This document shows positions 12,760 to 15,044 of a DNA stretch of 15,044 nt, piece by piece. This stretch comes from an uncultured Oscillospiraceae bacterium (GTDB lineage: Bacteria > Bacillota > Clostridia > Oscillospirales > Oscillospiraceae). Numbering within the stretch: the first letter of the stretch is position 1; each line of letters begins with the position of its first letter. The stretch lies in contig CAKTLD010000039.1 of NCBI GenBank assembly GCA_934572445.1, forward strand, positions 1 through 15,044, in the 5' to 3' direction. The translations under genes were made by a program, and so were the position numbers. The notes beneath the pieces are model-generated. The model saw only the letters and a list, made by a program, of their open reading frames with translations, did not search any database and had not been told where the DNA came from.

Positions 12760-13653
12760 ATGGACAAAAAGCTGCTTTTTATCGTCAATCCGCGCGCGGG
12801 CAAGACCAAGTCGCCGGCACCGCTGTTTGAGGCGGTGTCGATCTACTCCGAGGCGGGGTATCTCGTTTCCGTGCGGCAGACGCGCGGCCGCGGTGACGCG
12901 ACGGTGCTGGCCGAGGAGCTGGGCGAGCAGTTTGACCTGATCGTCTGCCACGGCGGCGACGGCACGCTCAACGAGACGATCAACGGCGTGATGCGCATCC
13001 CGAAGGAGAAGCGTCCGATGGTGAGCTATCTGCCCGGCGGCAGCACGAACGACTTTGCCGCGAGCCTTAACATTTCGTCCGATCCGGAAACGGCGGCGCG
13101 CTCGGCGATGCGCCTGCTGCCGCGCGAGCTGGATGTGGGCGTGTTCGGCGAACGGAACTTTGTCTATGTCGCATCGTTCGGCGCATTTACCAGAACGACC
13201 TACACCGTGCCGCAGGATATCAAGAATGTCTTCGGACACTTTGCCTACATGCTCGACGGCGTGAAGAATCTCGACACGCTCTGCCCCTACCGCATGAAGA
13301 TCACCGCCGACGGTGAGGAGTTCGACGGAGAGTATCTCTTCGGTGCGATCAGCAACTCAACGTCCATTGCGGGGCTGATGAAGCTCTCGCCCGAGACGGT
13401 ATCGTTCGACGATGGGCAGTTCGAGCTCCTGCTCGTGCCCGTGCCGCGCACGCACGCGGCCATGCAGGCGTTGATCCGCGCGCTCATCAATCAGGACTAT
13501 CAGGATTCCGAGGGACTCATTTTCCGTCATGTTCGCCATGTCGTAGCCGAAACGGCGGAGGACATCCCCTGGACGCTCGACGGCGAGTACGATCCGGGCG
13601 CGCCGTACATCGATATCCGTATCGAGGAAAACGGCGTAACGATGCTGATGTAA
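12760..13653 (+). CDS. Diacylglycerol kinase-like (YegS/DgkB) lipid kinase
   Basis: The 297-residue product starts at ATG 12760 with GGGGAGG 6 nt upstream. It belongs to the DAGK catalytic family, cytoplasmic or membrane-peripheral enzymes that phosphorylate diacylglycerol or related lipids with ATP, recycling the diacylglycerol released during lipoteichoic acid synthesis in Gram-positives. Landmarks are NPRAGK (10-15), CHGGDGTLNE (63-72), LPGGSTNDFA (91-100), DVGVFGERNFVYVASFGAF, and the C-terminal WTLDGE loop with its conserved DGE. Length is usual. It is a single-gene unit with its own promoter, a structured leader and a terminator directly behind. The precise lipid (diacylglycerol, phosphatidylglycerol or a sphingoid base) cannot be told from sequence. 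Confidence 0.94.
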   Translation: MDKKLLFIVNPRAGKTKSPAPLFEAVSIYSEAGYLVSVRQTRGRGDATVLAEELGEQFDLIVCHGGDGTLNETINGVMRIPKEKRPMVSYLPGGSTNDFAASLNISSDPETAARSAMRLLPRELDVGVFGERNFVYVASFGAFTRTTYTVPQDIKNVFGHFAYMLDGVKNLDTLCPYRMKITADGEEFDGEYLFGAISNSTSIAGLMKLSPETVSFDDGQFELLLVPVPRTHAAMQALIRALINQDYQDSEGLIFRHVRHVVAETAEDIPWTLDGEYDPGAPYIDIRIEENGVTMLM

Positions 13654-13660
13654 AGAAAGA

Positions 13661-13692
13661 AAAAGAGGAAGGCGCAGCCTTCCTCTTTTTTG
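13661..13692 (+). terminator. Terminator of the lipid kinase gene
   Basis: The stem AAAAGAGGAAGGC/GCCTTCCTCTTTT with a GCA loop is followed by more T residues. It starts 8 nt after the stop codon. Confidence 0.9.
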
Positions 13693-13847
13693 CAGGCAGT
13701 TCTGGTCGCGGGTATGGGTGCATCGACGGACCGGGGAGCCGGCGCCTGATCCTGTTGTATCTTTCATGATTCATATTCCGGTGCCGTCCGGATTCCGATT
13801 TTATCGGCGCTGCTTTACCATGGCGCGCGGGGAAAGGAAGGACGCAC

Positions 13848-13889
13848 AAAAAAAGTCCACCGTGATTCGATTGGAATCACGGTGGACTT
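13848..13889 (-). terminator. Strong terminator behind the tRNA 3' fragment
   Basis: A perfect 16-bp stem (AAGTCCACCGTGATTC pairs with GAATCACGGTGGACTT, 13853-13868 and 13874-13889) is followed on the minus strand by a run of T residues. It begins right after the CCA end of the tRNA-like fragment, as expected for a tRNA gene's own terminator. Confidence 0.85.
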
Positions 13890-13890
13890 C

Positions 13891-13935
13891 TGGTGGACCT
13901 GAAGGGATTCGAACCCACGACCTTACGGATGCGAA
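13891..13935 (-). pseudogene. 3' fragment of a tRNA gene, candidate integration (att) site
   Basis: On the minus strand the segment ends in CAGGTCC-A-CCA, with a T arm GTGGG-TTCGAAT-CCCTT and variable-loop-like AGGTC. These correspond to tRNA positions of roughly 40-76. The matching 5' acceptor strand GGACCTG and the D arm are not found upstream, and the T stem has one T-T mismatch, so this is not a working tRNA. A 3' tRNA end with a native terminator but no 5' half is the usual scar left when an integrative element inserts into a tRNA gene and rebuilds the full gene at its other end. That end would lie beyond base 15044. Confidence 0.6.
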
Positions 13936-14110
13936 CGAATCAAAAGCTATGCTTTGTATTGACTTTTAGCCATTTCCGCCGCTTTTGCCTGGAATGTAAA
14001 TGGTCTTGTGGCCTCTTTTTCCCGTTGTAACCATGTGTCCCGGAAGCGTCTGTGGTACGTGTTGTGGTCATAGAAAAACAGGCGGAAAGGCGTCCATCCT
14101 CGGTGCGCCT

Positions 14111-14139
14111 ATTATAGCCAGAAATAGAAAAAGCGTCAA
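14111..14139 (-). promoter_or_regulatory. Near-consensus minus-strand promoter reading toward the tRNA fragment
   Basis: The -35 box is TTGACG (14139-14134), the spacer 17 bp and the -10 box TATAAT (14116-14111). A transcript would start near 14104 and end at the terminator at 13848, giving an RNA of about 250 nt that ends in the tRNA-like fragment. No gene with a start codon and ribosome site fills it. Confidence 0.6.
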
Positions 14140-14247
14140 CGGTTTTCTTAACCCTTGGCGGCGCAAACCGTGGGATGCTATAATCAAAGAATAAGGGCAG
14201 CTGCTTTGTACGCGCTCCGAAGGCAGAGGAAAAGATGAGAGGAATAC

Positions 14248-14287
14248 CCGATGGTTAGTTGACACTAACCATCGGCGGTGCTATACT
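14248..14287 (+). promoter_or_regulatory. Operator-embedded consensus promoter
   Basis: The -35 box is TTGACA (14259-14264), the spacer 17 bp and the -10 box TATACT (14282-14287). The -35 hexamer is exactly the N6 of a GTTAG-N6-CTAAC dyad (14254-14269), which extends to 12-bp perfect arms (14248-14259 and 14264-14275). A repressor bound here would cover the -35 box fully. The regulator is not in the window. Confidence 0.8.
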
Positions 14288-14298
14288 TTGGAGCAGAA

Positions 14299-14418
14299 AT
14301 GGGGAGTAATGATTTTCTAAGAAAATCATCCGAAAACGCTAAATTAAGCAAGAATAGCTTTGGGAGGGGTGCCGCAGCAATGCGGCTTTTCCAAGACACG
14401 ATAGTTAGCTGCATCTAA
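14299..14418 (+). CDS. Possible 39-residue peptide gene
   Basis: The frame runs from ATG 14299, with GGAG 5 nt upstream, to TAA 14416-14418. The reading is protein-like and soluble, with a Ser/Asn/Lys-rich first half (NDFLRKSSENAKLSKNSFG) and a second half RGAAAMRLFQDTIVSCI. It lies between the promoter at 14259-14287 and the methyltransferase, so it would be the first cistron, and its stop codon is inside the second GTTAG-N6-CTAAC dyad. Against it, the predicted transcription start near 14294 would leave the message almost leaderless and cut off the GGAG. A 21-bp perfect palindrome at 14309-14329 lies within it. I do not recognise a family. Confidence 0.35.
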   Translation: MGSNDFLRKSSENAKLSKNSFGRGAAAMRLFQDTIVSCI

Positions 14419-14455
14419 CTGAAAGATGTGTGCGTATAGGTTAGATACATCTAAC
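14404..14455. promoter_or_regulatory. Two further GTTAG-N6-CTAAC operator copies
   Basis: Copy 2 is GTTAG-CTGCAT-CTAAC (14404-14419) and copy 3 is GTTAG-ATACAT-CTAAC (14440-14455). Their centres are 36 bp apart, and copy 3 is a perfect palindrome over 7-bp arms. They share the pattern of the dyad at 14254-14269. They lie in the leader just in front of the methyltransferase ribosome site, and no convincing second promoter is seen between them. Confidence 0.75.
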
Positions 14456-14473
14456 GACTGGGGAGTGATAGCG

Positions 14474-15044
14474 ATGCGAAAACACAAGAATTTCTGGGAC
14501 AAAAATGCCGGTCGGTACGACCGCTTCATGCGAAAGGATCGGGCGGCGTATGAGGAGATGTATGTGCTGATCCGGCCAGTCGTGAAAGCGAAGACGGTAC
14601 TGGAGCTTGCCACCGGCACGGGACTGATCGCAAGGCACATTGTAAACGCGGCGGCGCACATCGAGGCGACGGACGCCTCCGCGGAGATGATCGCCGAGGC
14701 AAAGCGGGATAACCGCTCGGCAAAGCTGCACTTTTCCGTGCAGGATATGTTCCGCCTGCCGTATGCGGACAGGTCCTTCGACGTGGTGATCGTCTCCAAC
14801 GCGCTGCACATCGTGCCGCAGCCGGAGAAAGCCCTTGCCGAGATTCGCCGGGTGCTGAAGGACGACGGTGTGCTCATCGCGCCCACCTTCACCCACGCGG
14901 GGAACTCTTTTTCCGGCAAGGTCAAGGCGTTTTTCATGAAGCTGGCGGGATTCCCTCTCCACAGCAAGTGGACGAGCGAGGAATACCTGTGCTTCCTGCG
15001 GCAGAACGGCTGGACGGTGCGGAAAAGCGCTGTTCTGAAGGCAT
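14474..15044 (+). CDS. Class I SAM-dependent methyltransferase, 5' part (runs off the window)
   Basis: The frame starts at ATG 14474 with GGGGAG upstream and stays open to the last base, giving 190 codons. It has the Methyltransf_11/UbiE-like fold: N-terminal FWDKNAGRYDRFM, motif I VLELATGTGLIARHI (the usual GxGxG reads ATGTG), the acidic strand end IEATDASAEMI that binds the SAM ribose, FSVQDMFRLPYADRSFDVV, and ALHIVPQPEKALAEIRRVLKDDGVLI. The substrate is unknown. It stands behind three operator dyads and possibly the 39-residue peptide, in what I infer to be an integrated element, so it is likely accessory and inducible. Related genes often sit in small transport or resistance operons, but the next gene is outside the window. 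Confidence 0.9.
   Translation, partial: MRKHKNFWDKNAGRYDRFMRKDRAAYEEMYVLIRPVVKAKTVLELATGTGLIARHIVNAAAHIEATDASAEMIAEAKRDNRSAKLHFSVQDMFRLPYADRSFDVVIVSNALHIVPQPEKALAEIRRVLKDDGVLIAPTFTHAGNSFSGKVKAFFMKLAGFPLHSKWTSEEYLCFLRQNGWTVRKSAVLKA

Larger units (their letters stand above)
13693..14298. other. 606-bp stretch without a confident protein gene
   Basis: From left to right it holds plain sequence (13693-13847), the tRNA-locus terminator (13848-13889), the tRNA 3' fragment (13891-about 13935), less GC-rich DNA with short frames of no clear family, a consensus minus-strand promoter (14111-14139), and the operator/promoter of the methyltransferase region (14248-14287). The fall in GC content compared with the host genes starts near the tRNA fragment. 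Confidence 0.6.

Noticed and set aside
13891..14104. tmRNA or an intron-split tRNA at the tRNA-like end
   Set aside because: No 5' strand complementary to the acceptor CAGGTCC was found anywhere upstream in this stretch, and the T stem carries a T-T mismatch.
13947..14110. Minus-strand open frame of about 53 codons ending just before the tRNA fragment (ending EMAKSQYKA)
   Set aside because: It looks somewhat protein-like, and could be the tail of a lost integrase or excisionase, but it has no start codon or ribosome site. An open run of this length is not rare by chance.

Overview
The window looks like chromosomal DNA from a GC-rich, spore-forming member of the Clostridia, most likely an Oscillospiraceae-type gut anaerobe. 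The reasons are a germination protease gene (gpr) divergent from rpsT, which is a classic Firmicutes arrangement, strong GGAGG ribosome binding sites, GC-rich third codon positions, and SigA-type promoters (TTGNNN, 16-18 bp, TATAAT-like). The family assignment is inference.

Layout. Positions 1-633 hold the 3' part of nadE (NAD+ synthetase). Positions 634-1600 are an unusual module: two long, near-identical inverted-repeat arms of about 225 bp, full of hairpins, enclose a divergent pair of tiny genes, a 64-residue unknown and a 59-residue Arc-type ribbon-helix-helix regulator, with overlapping promoters. Next come rpsT (minus, TTG start) and gpr (plus). A GC-rich 580-bp gap follows, then a compact formate/nitrite-transporter-family channel, exonuclease III and a small two-helix membrane protein overlapping it by 4 bp. 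On the minus strand are a small P-loop ATPase and pgi (glucose-6-phosphate isomerase). A CsoR-type metal-sensing repressor with a His-rich N-terminus and a clear operator is divergent from pgi. A three-gene polar amino-acid ABC importer (binding lipoprotein, permease, ATPase) runs on plus and ends tail-to-tail, overlapping a minus-strand operon of an AI-2E-family membrane protein and a DUF3810 metalloprotease-like protein. A YegS/DgkB-type lipid kinase closes the ordinary chromosomal part.

From about 13.85 kb the character changes. A 3' fragment of a tRNA gene, without its 5' half but with its own strong terminator, lies on the minus strand. Beyond it come less GC-rich DNA, a consensus promoter whose -35 box sits inside a perfect 12-bp-arm operator, two more copies of the same GTTAG-N6-CTAAC dyad, a possible 39-residue peptide, and the start of a SAM-dependent methyltransferase that runs off the end. 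The simplest reading is that the tRNA fragment is an attachment-site scar and that an integrated element starts there and continues past 15044. No integrase is visible, so this is inference.

The items most worth following up are the inverted-repeat cassette with covarying hairpins, the tRNA-scar element with its three-operator regulatory region, and the His-tailed orphan CsoR with its promoter-embedded palindrome.
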